A stretch of 5,421 bases of DNA from Balneolaceae bacterium. Its GTDB lineage: Bacteria > Bacteroidota > Rhodothermia > Balneolales > Balneolaceae. The stretch lies in the NCBI GenBank assembly GCA_021767245.1, contig JAASTO010000176.1:1-5421 (forward strand), in the 5' to 3' direction. Positions 1 through 5,377 of this stretch are shown here, in pieces. The notes under the pieces were generated by a model. That model was not told the DNA's origin. It saw only the letters and a list, made by a program, of their open reading frames with translations, and did not search any database. Within the stretch, counting starts at the first letter, position 1; each line of letters opens with the position of its first letter. The position numbers and the translations under genes are program-made.

Positions 1-35
1 TCCTTAATCTCTACGCTAAGTTTCTTAACTTCCAT
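1..35 (-). CDS. Possible 5' end of a leftward gene (partial)
   Basis: Read on the minus strand, an ATG at 35-33 opens a frame that stays open to the window edge and would encode MEVKKLSVEIK. This is far too short to assign a family. The codons look plausible for a real gene start and no stop intervenes. Against it, the putative start lies only 30 bp from the divergent proS ATG, which leaves little room for two promoters. Plus-strand frames across the same bases could equally be the tail of an upstream gene (two of the three are open until a stop just before proS). Treat this as a weak call. Confidence 0.3.
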   Translation of the reverse strand, partial: MEVKKLSVEIK

Positions 36-65
36 GGTTCAAAAAAATTAAACTAAAACAGGTTC

Positions 66-1532
66 ATGGCTAAAAACATTACATCACAAGACAAAGACTA
101 TTCACAATGGTATCTCGACGTTGTTCGCGAAGCGAAACTGGCTGAACACTCTCCGGTTCGTGGCAGCATGGTTATCCGACCGAATGGAATGGCGCTTTGG
201 GAAAATATGCGCAACGCATTAGATCAGATGTTCAAAGATACCGGCCATGAAAATGCGTACTTCCCGCTGTTTATTCCCAAGTCATTCCTCTCAAAAGAAG
301 CACAGCATGTAGAAGGTTTTGCTAAGGAATGTGCCGTGGTGACCCACAGCCGACTTAAAAGTGTGGACGGCGGTGTGGAAGTAGACCCGGAATCGAAACT
401 GGAAGAAGAACTTATTGTTCGTCCAACTTCTGAAACCATCATTTGGGATACTTATCGCAACTGGATCCAATCATATCGTGATCTTCCAATTTTAGTAAAC
501 CAATGGGCCAATGTGGTACGCTGGGAAATGCGAACCCGACTGTTCCTCAGGACCATGGAATTTCTATGGCAGGAAGGTCACACGGCTCACGCTACTAAAG
601 AAGAAGCTGTCGACGAAACCCTGCAGATGCTTGAAGTGTATAAAACCTTTGCCGAAGAATGGATGGCGATGCCGGTTCTGACTGGAGTGAAGACCGAAAG
701 TGAGCGTTTTGCCGGAGCCGAAGATACCTACTGTATCGAAGCGTTGATGCAGGATGGGAAAGCTCTTCAAGCCGGAACCTCCCATTTTCTTGGACAAAAT
801 TTTGCCAAGGCTTTTGATGTAAAATTCCAGGATAAAGACGGCGAACACAAACTCGTTTGGGCTACCAGCTGGGGTGTATCAACTCGTCTCATTGGTGGTT
901 TGATTATGACGCATTCGGATGATCAGGGATTGGTTTTACCTCCGAAATTAGCTCCAACTCAGGTTGTCGTCGTACCTATTTACAGAAGCGATGAGCAGCG
1001 AGAAGCCGTACTCGAATACGCCGATGGTATTTACAATGAACTGAAAGAGCTCGGCATCCGCATCAAAGTGGATGATCGCGACAACTATAATCCCGGCTAC
1101 AAATTTGCCGAGCATGAAGCGGCCGGAATTCCATTGAGAATTGCAGTGGGTCCCCGTGATCTGGAGAATAACAATGTAGAATTGGCCCGTCGTGATCTTA
1201 AGTCCAAGAACATCGAAAACCGCGAAGGACTCGGTTCACGCGTCAAAAAATTACTGGGTGACATTCAGGATGAGTTGTTCGAAAAAGCCAAAAACCGTCG
1301 CGAAGAGATGACCTCTGAAGTAGATTCCTACGAGGAATTCCAGAAGGTGATCGAAGACAAAGGCGGTTTCATCTGGGCGCATTGGGATGGTACACCTGAA
1401 ACGGAAGAAAAGATCAAAGAAGAAACCAAAGCCACCATTCGCCTGATTCCGTTAGAGGAAGGCGAAGAAGGCGAATGTATGGTCACCGGCAAACCATCGA
1501 AGCAGAAAGTGCTGTTTGCTCGGTCGTATTAA
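66..1532 (+). CDS. proS: Prolyl-tRNA synthetase, archaeal/eukaryotic type (ProS type 3)
   Basis: A cytosolic class II aminoacyl-tRNA synthetase that charges tRNA-Pro with proline using ATP. The 488-residue length fits the archaeal-type family, which lacks the inserted YbaK-like editing domain of the E. coli-type enzyme; no such insertion is present here. The catalytic core covers roughly residues 20-290: a motif 1 region around 32-48, RPTSE at 119-123, motif 2 with RWE at 152-154 running into LRTMEFLWQEGHTAH (161-175), GTSHFLGQNF (237-246), and motif 3 with GVSTR at 270-274 (Arg274). The anticodon-binding domain spans about 298-400 and includes GIPLRIAVGPRDLE (354-367). The C-terminal domain (about 405-488) ends in the Tyr typical of this class. 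In zinc-binding relatives this domain carries four cysteines; here only Cys471 remains, while the neighbouring family positions read AHWDGT and VTG. The start is the first ATG and leaves a normal N-terminus; no good Shine-Dalgarno sequence is visible. The gene appears monocistronic. Confidence 0.97.
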   Translation: MAKNITSQDKDYSQWYLDVVREAKLAEHSPVRGSMVIRPNGMALWENMRNALDQMFKDTGHENAYFPLFIPKSFLSKEAQHVEGFAKECAVVTHSRLKSVDGGVEVDPESKLEEELIVRPTSETIIWDTYRNWIQSYRDLPILVNQWANVVRWEMRTRLFLRTMEFLWQEGHTAHATKEEAVDETLQMLEVYKTFAEEWMAMPVLTGVKTESERFAGAEDTYCIEALMQDGKALQAGTSHFLGQNFAKAFDVKFQDKDGEHKLVWATSWGVSTRLIGGLIMTHSDDQGLVLPPKLAPTQVVVVPIYRSDEQREAVLEYADGIYNELKELGIRIKVDDRDNYNPGYKFAEHEAAGIPLRIAVGPRDLENNNVELARRDLKSKNIENREGLGSRVKKLLGDIQDELFEKAKNRREEMTSEVDSYEEFQKVIEDKGGFIWAHWDGTPETEEKIKEETKATIRLIPLEEGEEGECMVTGKPSKQKVLFARSY

Positions 1533-1567
1533 TTAATTTTTTCAACTTAGATTCACCATATTCCGTT

Positions 1568-1685
1568 GTCATCCTGAGCGCATATTAAATATACTTGGGT
1601 TCAACTGTCTAACGCGAAGGATCTCAAAATACATTACATATTGTTTTATGATTTGAGATCCCGCGTGTTCTGCACTACATCACAG
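1568..1685. repeat. Degraded dispersed intergenic repeat with inverted repeat
   Basis: The proS-nnr gap contains GTCATCCTGAGCG (1568-1580) and GCGAAGGATCTC (1614-1625), two blocks that I recall occurring side by side in a very common bacterial intergenic repeat. Here they are separated by 33 AT-rich bases. The second block continues into a perfect 10-bp inverted repeat, GGATCTCAAA (1619-1628) and TTTGAGATCC (1652-1661), with a 23-base loop. The right arm runs on as CCGCGTGTTCTGCACTACATCAC, which looks like a decayed reverse-complement half. The stem may let transcripts fold after proS, but there is no T-tract, so I do not call it a terminator. Membership of a repeat family rests on memory and needs a genome search; the exact outer limits are uncertain. 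Confidence 0.55.
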
Positions 1686-1695
1686 TTCATATAAT
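1668..1695 (+). promoter_or_regulatory. Candidate promoter for nnr-vanZ
   Basis: A perfect TATAAT lies at 1690-1695, 44 bases before the nnr ATG. The hexamer 16 bases upstream (TTCTGC, 1668-1673) matches the canonical -35 poorly. Bacteroidota-type promoters (TTG / TAnnTTTG) are not evident in this gap. This is the best candidate seen, but AT-rich intergenic DNA produces such matches by chance. Confidence 0.25.
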
Positions 1696-1718
1696 AAACC
1701 ACTCGGGATTACACTTAT

Positions 1719-1724
1719 AGAGGA
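1719..1724 (+). promoter_or_regulatory. Shine-Dalgarno-like AGAGGA upstream of nnr
   Basis: AGAGGA is one of the few purine-rich, SD-like strings before a gene start in this window. It lies 15 bases from the nnr ATG (1740), farther than usual, and only 1 base from an out-of-frame ATG at 1726. That ATG opens a six-codon frame (MNQYIC) ending at 1746, overlapping the first codons of nnr. The site supports a start close to 1740 but is not at ideal spacing. Confidence 0.35.
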
Positions 1725-1739
1725 AATGAATCAATATAT

Positions 1740-3239
1740 ATGCTAAAGATCCCACATCAATACTACCTCTGTTCAGCTGAACAATCCCGGTTCATGGATG
1801 AGAAGACTATTTCTGAATTTGGGATCGATGGGTTTACATTGATGGAAATTGCCGGAACCCGGGCTGCGGATTTTATTATGTCAGAGACTGCCTCTGAGTC
1901 GCACGGCATATTCTTCTGTGGTAAAGGAAATAACGGCGGAGATGCATTGGTAATAGCCCGACTGCTTTCCCAACAAGATTATAACATCACCGTGTGTTTT
2001 ATATCGGGAACCGTTGACTTGAGTCCGGATGCTGATAAAAATTACCGTCTCCTCAAAAAACTGGATTCAGAAATTGAGATACTGGATTGGAAAAACTTCA
2101 ACCCAAAAGAATATGATTTTGTAGTAGATGGTATGTTAGGAACCGGATTAAATGCAGAGGTTCAAGCTCCGTATTCTGATGCTATTGAATGGATCAACAA
2201 CCAGGAATCTCTCGTATTTTCTCTGGATATCCCAACCGGACTAAATGCTGATTCGGGTAAGATCATGGGAACGGCTGTGCAGGCTGATTTCACCTTTAGT
2301 TTTGGAGCCCTTAAAACCGGGTTTTACCTGAACGAAGGATTCGACATTGCGGGCGAAGTTATACTGTGCGAACTTTCCTTTCCAAATAAATACAAAAACC
2401 CGACGGCTTACCTGATAGATGAAAGTTGGGTAGAAGCAAATACCCCTACACCCAAAAAAAGAAACCATAAGTACGATGAAGGGGTACTTTACATCATTGC
2501 CGGATCAGAAGGATTGACCGGCGCCGGAATTTTAGCAGCTCGTAGCGCATGGTCAACCGGATTGGGGGCCGTGGTTCTCATCACTCCAAAAGGATTGCTG
2601 GAAATTTACGAGAAACAGCTGGAGCAGATCATCAAAAAACCGGTTGGAGAGCGGGATGAACTTTTTTTCAAGCAATCGCACCTTGAAGGGGTTCAAAAAA
2701 TATTAAAAGAAAAGCCCGGTAAATTATTGATCGGCCCCGGATTAGGTCGCCGGAAGGATACCATTCGGTTCACTCAGGAATTACTAAAAAACTTTGCCGG
2801 CGATGTTGTCATAGATGCCGATGCCTTATTTGCATTATCAGAAATGGAAAACTGGGAGAAACCTGAAACAGCAAACTGGATATTGACTCCTCACCCGGGT
2901 GAATTGGCCTCACTGGTTAAAAAGAACCTGACCAATGACCGGGAGAGATTAAATTCCGTTTCAGCTTTAGCAGCTGAAAAAAATATTACTATCTTATCAA
3001 AAGGGATGCCGGGGATTATTGGAACAGAAAACGGCAAGAGTTATATAACCGGATATGACACCCGAATTTTTTCCAGAGCTGGATTTGGTGATGTACTGGC
3101 CGGAAAGACCTCTGCTTTCTGGCAACTGTCCGGTTCTGCAGAAATCGCTGGCTTCAAAGCACTGATAGACGGCAAACAAAAAGCAGAAGCCTTTTACTCG
3201 ATACAGTCCGGGGTATTAGAACCAATTGATATCATTTAA
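1740..3239 (+). CDS. nnr: Bifunctional NAD(P)H-hydrate repair enzyme Nnr (epimerase + ADP-dependent dehydratase)
   Basis: A metabolite-repair enzyme that restores NAD(P)H from its hydrated, inactive forms. The N-terminal YjeF_N domain (about 1-220) epimerises R- and S-NAD(P)HX; the C-terminal ribokinase-like domain (about 235-495) dehydrates S-NAD(P)HX using ADP (or ATP in some homologues). YjeF_N motifs: GKGNNGGDAL (61-70), VVDGMLGTGL (128-137) with Asp130, and DIPTGLNADSG (163-173), where the family usually has DIPSG. C-terminal motifs: GVLYIIAGSEGLTGAG (248-263), IGPGLGR (331-337), VIDADAL (357-363), LTPHPGELA (382-390), SKGMPGIIG (420-428) and AGFGDVLAG (447-455) with the expected catalytic Asp451. 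At 499 residues it is full length for the fused two-domain form. The start at 1740 leaves the usual short lead-in before the helix LMEIAG (34-39). The stop codon overlaps the next gene's ATG by one base, so the two are probably co-translated. Confidence 0.95.
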   Translation: MLKIPHQYYLCSAEQSRFMDEKTISEFGIDGFTLMEIAGTRAADFIMSETASESHGIFFCGKGNNGGDALVIARLLSQQDYNITVCFISGTVDLSPDADKNYRLLKKLDSEIEILDWKNFNPKEYDFVVDGMLGTGLNAEVQAPYSDAIEWINNQESLVFSLDIPTGLNADSGKIMGTAVQADFTFSFGALKTGFYLNEGFDIAGEVILCELSFPNKYKNPTAYLIDESWVEANTPTPKKRNHKYDEGVLYIIAGSEGLTGAGILAARSAWSTGLGAVVLITPKGLLEIYEKQLEQIIKKPVGERDELFFKQSHLEGVQKILKEKPGKLLIGPGLGRRKDTIRFTQELLKNFAGDVVIDADALFALSEMENWEKPETANWILTPHPGELASLVKKNLTNDRERLNSVSALAAEKNITILSKGMPGIIGTENGKSYITGYDTRIFSRAGFGDVLAGKTSAFWQLSGSAEIAGFKALIDGKQKAEAFYSIQSGVLEPIDII

Positions 3240-3655
3240 TGACGAAACCTCTTAAGAAGCTGACCCGCTCAGTACAACTTTACCTGATCTTGTTGATCAT
3301 TTCTACCATTGGCATTCTGTATGGCACGCTATTTCCTACTGATTATAATGTACCAAGATCATTTTACGGTTTGGATAAAGTGGTACATTTCGTCATGTTT
3401 GGAGCCTGGACCTTCTTTTTTGGGATCGTCAGGTTTTTAAAAGGAAACTTTAAACTAATGATCGTTTTTACCGGAGGAGCGGCCTTTGGCATCCTGATAG
3501 AGGTTCTTCAACACTATCTGCCAACCGGACGAAACCCTGAGATGCTAGACCTTGTTGCAGATATTGCAGGCACCGGAGCCGCTGTCATTGTTCTATACAT
3601 TATTTCAAAGACCTTTACACTGTTTTCTCCCAACCCACATGAAAATGCGATTTAA
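3239..3655 (+). CDS. VanZ-like family integral membrane protein
   Basis: A 138-residue protein of the VanZ-like family, predicted to sit in the inner membrane. Four hydrophobic segments are visible at about 13-31, 47-65, 70-90 and 104-122, with a basic N-terminus (TKPLKKLTR) suggesting the tail is cytosolic. Family signatures are present: the LFPTD loop after TM1 (31-35), DKVVHFVMFG (46-55), the E88-xx-Q91 pair at the end of TM3, Arg98 after the PTG turn, and DLVADIAGTGAA (104-115), where many relatives have Asn at the position of Asp108. VanZ itself gives low-level teicoplanin resistance in enterococci by an unclear mechanism; most family members, including small solitary ones like this, have no known function, and a resistance role should not be assumed. 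The TAATG junction with nnr and lack of an SD point to translational coupling, though a functional link to NAD repair is not obvious. Confidence 0.88.
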   Translation: MTKPLKKLTRSVQLYLILLIISTIGILYGTLFPTDYNVPRSFYGLDKVVHFVMFGAWTFFFGIVRFLKGNFKLMIVFTGGAAFGILIEVLQHYLPTGRNPEMLDLVADIAGTGAAVIVLYIISKTFTLFSPNPHENAI

Positions 3656-3735
3656 ACTTTGAAAGGGATTAGTTTGATTAAATACAGATGCCTAATGCAA
3701 ACAGGAACTTAAATTATCCTGAGTATTTAGTTAAA

Positions 3736-3764
3736 TTAACAACTGATTACTTGCACAGTATCTA
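3736..3764 (+). promoter_or_regulatory. Candidate promoter region for the tonB gene
   Basis: The 162-bp gap between the VanZ-like gene and tonB must hold the tonB promoter unless the gene is read through from nnr. The best pair I see is TTAACA (3736-3741) and TATCTA (3759-3764) at 17-bp spacing, leaving a leader of about 50 bases. A small palindrome GTTAAATTAAC (3730-3740) overlaps the upstream hexamer. The rest of the gap is AT-rich, without a clear hairpin terminator after the VanZ-like gene. Weak, pattern-only evidence. Confidence 0.25.
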
Positions 3765-3817
3765 ATAAATTCCGTTCTTTTTAGCGGATTAAAACTGACT
3801 AACTCTGTACCTGAATT

Positions 3818-4474
3818 ATGATAAACGAAAGAAAATCACCAAAAGCCGATCTCAAGAGATCATATACTGTCTATTTAGAGGCAGGTTTGATTCTTGCTCT
3901 GCTTATAATGATTACTGCTGTTAAAGTTACGCTTGAGACCGAACCGCCTCAGGTTATACAGCTTGATGAGCAGGAAGTTGTTGAAATGGAAGAGATCGTA
4001 CAAACGAAACAAATTGAAACTCCCCCCCCACCACCCAGACCACCGGTGCCGGTTGAAGTTCCAAATGACGAGATCATAGAAGATGAAATGATCGACCTTG
4101 ATGCGGAATTAGACTTTGATGCTCCACCTATGGAGCTTCCCCCTCCCCCAGAAGAGGAGGAAGAAGAAGAAGATTTCTTCGTGGTAGTCGAGGAAATGCC
4201 TAAGCTTATTGGCGGTATGGCCAAGCTTCAGGCAAGTGTGAAATATCCTGAAATGGCACGACGTGCCGGTATTGAAGGCCGTGTGACCGTTCAGTTTATT
4301 GTAAACGAACAAGGGAAAGTTGAAAATGCCCGCGTTGTTCGTGGAATTGGCGGTGGCTGTGATGAGGAAGCTCTGAAAGCTGTACAAAAGGCTGAGTTTG
4401 AGCCCGGTATGCAGCGTGGACGTCCGGTTCGTGTACAATATGCACTCTCAATTAACTTCCGCTTAGAGAACTAA
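3818..4474 (+). CDS. TonB-family energy transducer protein
   Basis: An inner-membrane-anchored periplasmic protein that, by family, transmits proton-motive force from ExbB/ExbD to TonB-dependent outer-membrane receptors. A short basic cytosolic N-terminus (1-17) precedes one membrane segment (about 18-36, EAGLILALLIMITAVKV). A long linker (about 37-125) follows, with polyproline at 69-77 and 107-111 and very acidic stretches including seven Glu in a row (112-118). The C-terminal TonB domain (about 126-217) shows YPEMARRAGIEGRVTVQFIV (143-162), the NEQGKVENARVVRGIGGGCDE region, and the FEPGMQRGRPVRVQYALSINF ending (194-214) typical of Bacteroidota-type TonB proteins. No ExbB, ExbD or receptor gene is adjacent, so the partner is unknown; genomes of this group usually encode several TonB paralogues, so I give no symbol. 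No SD is seen; the ATG is chosen because it leaves a standard cytosolic tail before the membrane segment. Transcription ends at the hairpin just downstream. Confidence 0.93.
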   Translation: MINERKSPKADLKRSYTVYLEAGLILALLIMITAVKVTLETEPPQVIQLDEQEVVEMEEIVQTKQIETPPPPPRPPVPVEVPNDEIIEDEMIDLDAELDFDAPPMELPPPPEEEEEEEDFFVVVEEMPKLIGGMAKLQASVKYPEMARRAGIEGRVTVQFIVNEQGKVENARVVRGIGGGCDEEALKAVQKAEFEPGMQRGRPVRVQYALSINFRLEN

Positions 4475-4491
4475 TTCTCAGAAACGTTTTT

Positions 4492-4530
4492 AAAAAAAAG
4501 GGTGTGATCGTTTGATCACGCCCTTTTTTT
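4492..4530. terminator. Bidirectional Rho-independent terminator between convergent genes
   Basis: A 10-bp stem, GGGTGTGATC (4500-4509) and GATCACGCCC (4514-4523), with one T-G wobble, closes a GTTT tetraloop. It is followed on the plus strand by seven T (4524-4530) and preceded by eight A (4492-4499), so it has the stem-plus-U-tract form in both directions. It lies between the convergent tonB and Nudix genes. The Nudix stop codon (4531-4529) overlaps the T-tract, so the leftward hairpin begins about 5 bases after that stop. Confidence 0.92.
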
Positions 4531-5011
4531 ATGACTTAAATTTTTGCAGTATCTGTTTCAGGTTGTCATAACCTGAAACAGTGACCGCCTTATCGAATGG
4601 CATCCACTCTATTTTCTCAATTCCCTCTTCAGTTTGAGGAATCAGATCCTCATTTCGGGTAAATATCATAGAATACCAGTGAGTTGTTTTACCCATCATA
4701 CTTTCCCGATCAGGATATTCATGATAGGTCTCCCCTAACTTTTTTATAAGCGCCGGGATCGCACTTCCCACTTCTTCCGAAACTTCACGGGCTGCGCACA
4801 TTTCTATGGTCTCTCCTTCCTCATGTTTACCTTTCGGGAGGTCCCAAACCCCATTCCTGAAGATCATCAGGATCTCCGGGGCCTGTTCTTCATTCAATCG
4901 GAAAACAACCCCTCCTGCCGCTGTTATGGGTACAACGTCAGAGTTACTCACTTTCTCCGTTTTGTTGCTCTTCTCCGGCCTCAGACTTTTCTTTCTTCTT
5001 CTCGTCGGCAT
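4529..5011 (-). CDS. Nudix hydrolase (start uncertain: ATG 5011 or GTG 4951)
   Basis: A cytosolic Nudix-superfamily pyrophosphohydrolase, expected to cleave a nucleoside diphosphate linked to another moiety using a divalent metal. The Nudix box is complete: Gly61, Glu67, Arg75-Glu76, Glu79-Glu80 and Gly82, all at the consensus GX5EX7REUXEEXG spacing. It is preceded by VWDLPKGK (55-62), and the fold starts near VPITAAGGVVFR (27-38). The substrate cannot be read from sequence; the WDLPKGK form is common in Ap4A-type and generalist members. From the ATG at 5011 the protein is 160 residues and its frame overlaps the upstream DUF1844 gene by 68 bases. Its first 20 residues are Arg/Lys-rich because they read the Glu/Lys-rich DUF1844 tail in another frame. 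A GTG at 4951-4949 (Val21) would give a 140-residue protein with the whole Nudix fold, an 8-base overlap, and a GGAG string just upstream. I favour the GTG slightly. Confidence 0.92.
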   Translation of the reverse strand: MPTRRRKKSLRPEKSNKTEKVSNSDVVPITAAGGVVFRLNEEQAPEILMIFRNGVWDLPKGKHEEGETIEMCAAREVSEEVGSAIPALIKKLGETYHEYPDRESMMGKTTHWYSMIFTRNEDLIPQTEEGIEKIEWMPFDKAVTVSGYDNLKQILQKFKS

Positions 5012-5273
5012 AATTCAGGCGCAGTGTGGTCAACGTTTGTTCCAGATATCCGGCAGCCTCATCAGAAAGATTTCCTTTAGTATATTTCTTAAGCATACCC
5101 AAAGTATCGATCGCATATTTAGCGGAGGAAAGATCTTTTTCCATTTCCTGAGTAGCCGGGTTTTGAAGCTTTCCTAAACCCATCATGGCAATTTGCTGAT
5201 GTTGTTGAATAAGCATCATGAACAGTAGTTGCTCCTGCTGTTCTTCGTTTAAGTTCTTGTTGTTTATATCCAT
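4944..5273 (-). CDS. DUF1844 domain protein of unknown function
   Basis: A small, probably cytosolic, helical protein of 109 residues. It is recognised by the DUF1844 core: a Met/Gln-rich N-terminal helix (QLLFMMLIQQHQQIAMMGLG, 15-34), then KLQNP (35-39) and the characteristic DLSSAKYAIDTLGMLKKYTK (47-66) and GNLSDEAAGYLEQTLTTLRL (67-86) helices. The last 20 or so residues are charged, mostly Glu, Lys and Gln, low complexity and probably disordered. There is no signal peptide or membrane helix. The function of the family is not known to me. The ATG at 5273 fits the usual start, with only a weak GAG upstream. It is the first gene of a leftward pair with the Nudix hydrolase, whose frame it overlaps; the two are almost certainly co-transcribed and perhaps translationally coupled. 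Confidence 0.88.
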   Translation of the reverse strand: MDINNKNLNEEQQEQLLFMMLIQQHQQIAMMGLGKLQNPATQEMEKDLSSAKYAIDTLGMLKKYTKGNLSDEAAGYLEQTLTTLRLNYADEKKKEKSEAGEEQQNGESE

Positions 5274-5292
5274 TTTATTCTCGTTTTATTTA

Positions 5293-5307
5293 CACAATTT
5301 GATTGTG
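5293..5307. promoter_or_regulatory. Operator-like palindrome in the divergent DUF1844/DUF1015 region
   Basis: CACAATTTGATTGTG has perfect 6-bp arms around a TTG centre; flanking TTTA and TAAA extend the symmetry if one bulged base is allowed. It lies 20 bp upstream of the DUF1844 ATG and 70 bp upstream of the DUF1015 ATG. The size and odd-numbered centre suit a dimeric regulator site, but no regulator is encoded in the window and the match could be chance in AT-rich DNA. Confidence 0.4.
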
Positions 5308-5313
5308 ATAAAT

Positions 5314-5343
5314 TTAATAAAGTTCATTTTTATGTACCTTCAA
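5314..5343 (-). promoter_or_regulatory. Candidate promoter for the DUF1844-Nudix pair
   Basis: On the minus strand, TTGAAG (5343-5338) and TATTAA (5319-5314) are separated by 18 bases, each matching the standard hexamers at four of six positions. Transcription would begin near 5307, so the palindrome at 5293-5307 would sit at the start site. No comparably placed promoter for the rightward DUF1015 gene stands out. Weak evidence. Confidence 0.25.
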
Positions 5344-5377
5344 TAATTCTAAGGATAACCAAAATTACACACATTAT

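Noticed and set aside
564..848. Minus-strand frame inside proS (another at 224-442)
   Set aside because: Antisense shadows of a conserved synthetase core; no independent coding signs.
1533..1739. A terminator or small RNA in the proS-nnr gap
   Set aside because: The 10-bp stem has a 23-base loop and no T-tract, and I see no RNA family signature; described as a repeat instead.
2241..2468. Minus-strand frames inside nnr (another at 2997-3179)
   Set aside because: Antisense to intact Nnr motifs; no plausible family.
3239..3655. Glycopeptide resistance determinant, from the VanZ name
   Set aside because: No van operon genes are present, and the organism is probably Gram-negative; small VanZ-like proteins are widespread and mostly uncharacterised.
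3656..3817. A riboswitch or small gene between the VanZ-like gene and tonB
   Set aside because: No strong stems, conserved aptamer-like blocks or credible open frame were found; only weak promoter-like strings.
3949..4224. A Ser/Gly-rich 91-codon frame antisense to tonB
   Set aside because: It is the reverse reading of the polyproline/polyglutamate linker (CCN and GAR codons become GG/TC-rich codons); low complexity, no start context, and the plus strand is clearly the TonB protein.
4109..4438. A 109-codon frame antisense to the TonB C-terminal domain
   Set aside because: Lies wholly within a confidently assigned domain on the opposite strand and resembles no family I know.
4806..5177. Plus-strand frames of 123 and 85 codons across the Nudix/DUF1844 genes
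   Set aside because: Both are antisense to two well-supported genes, share no recognisable domain, and their hydrophobic runs come from reverse-reading Lys/Glu-rich codons.
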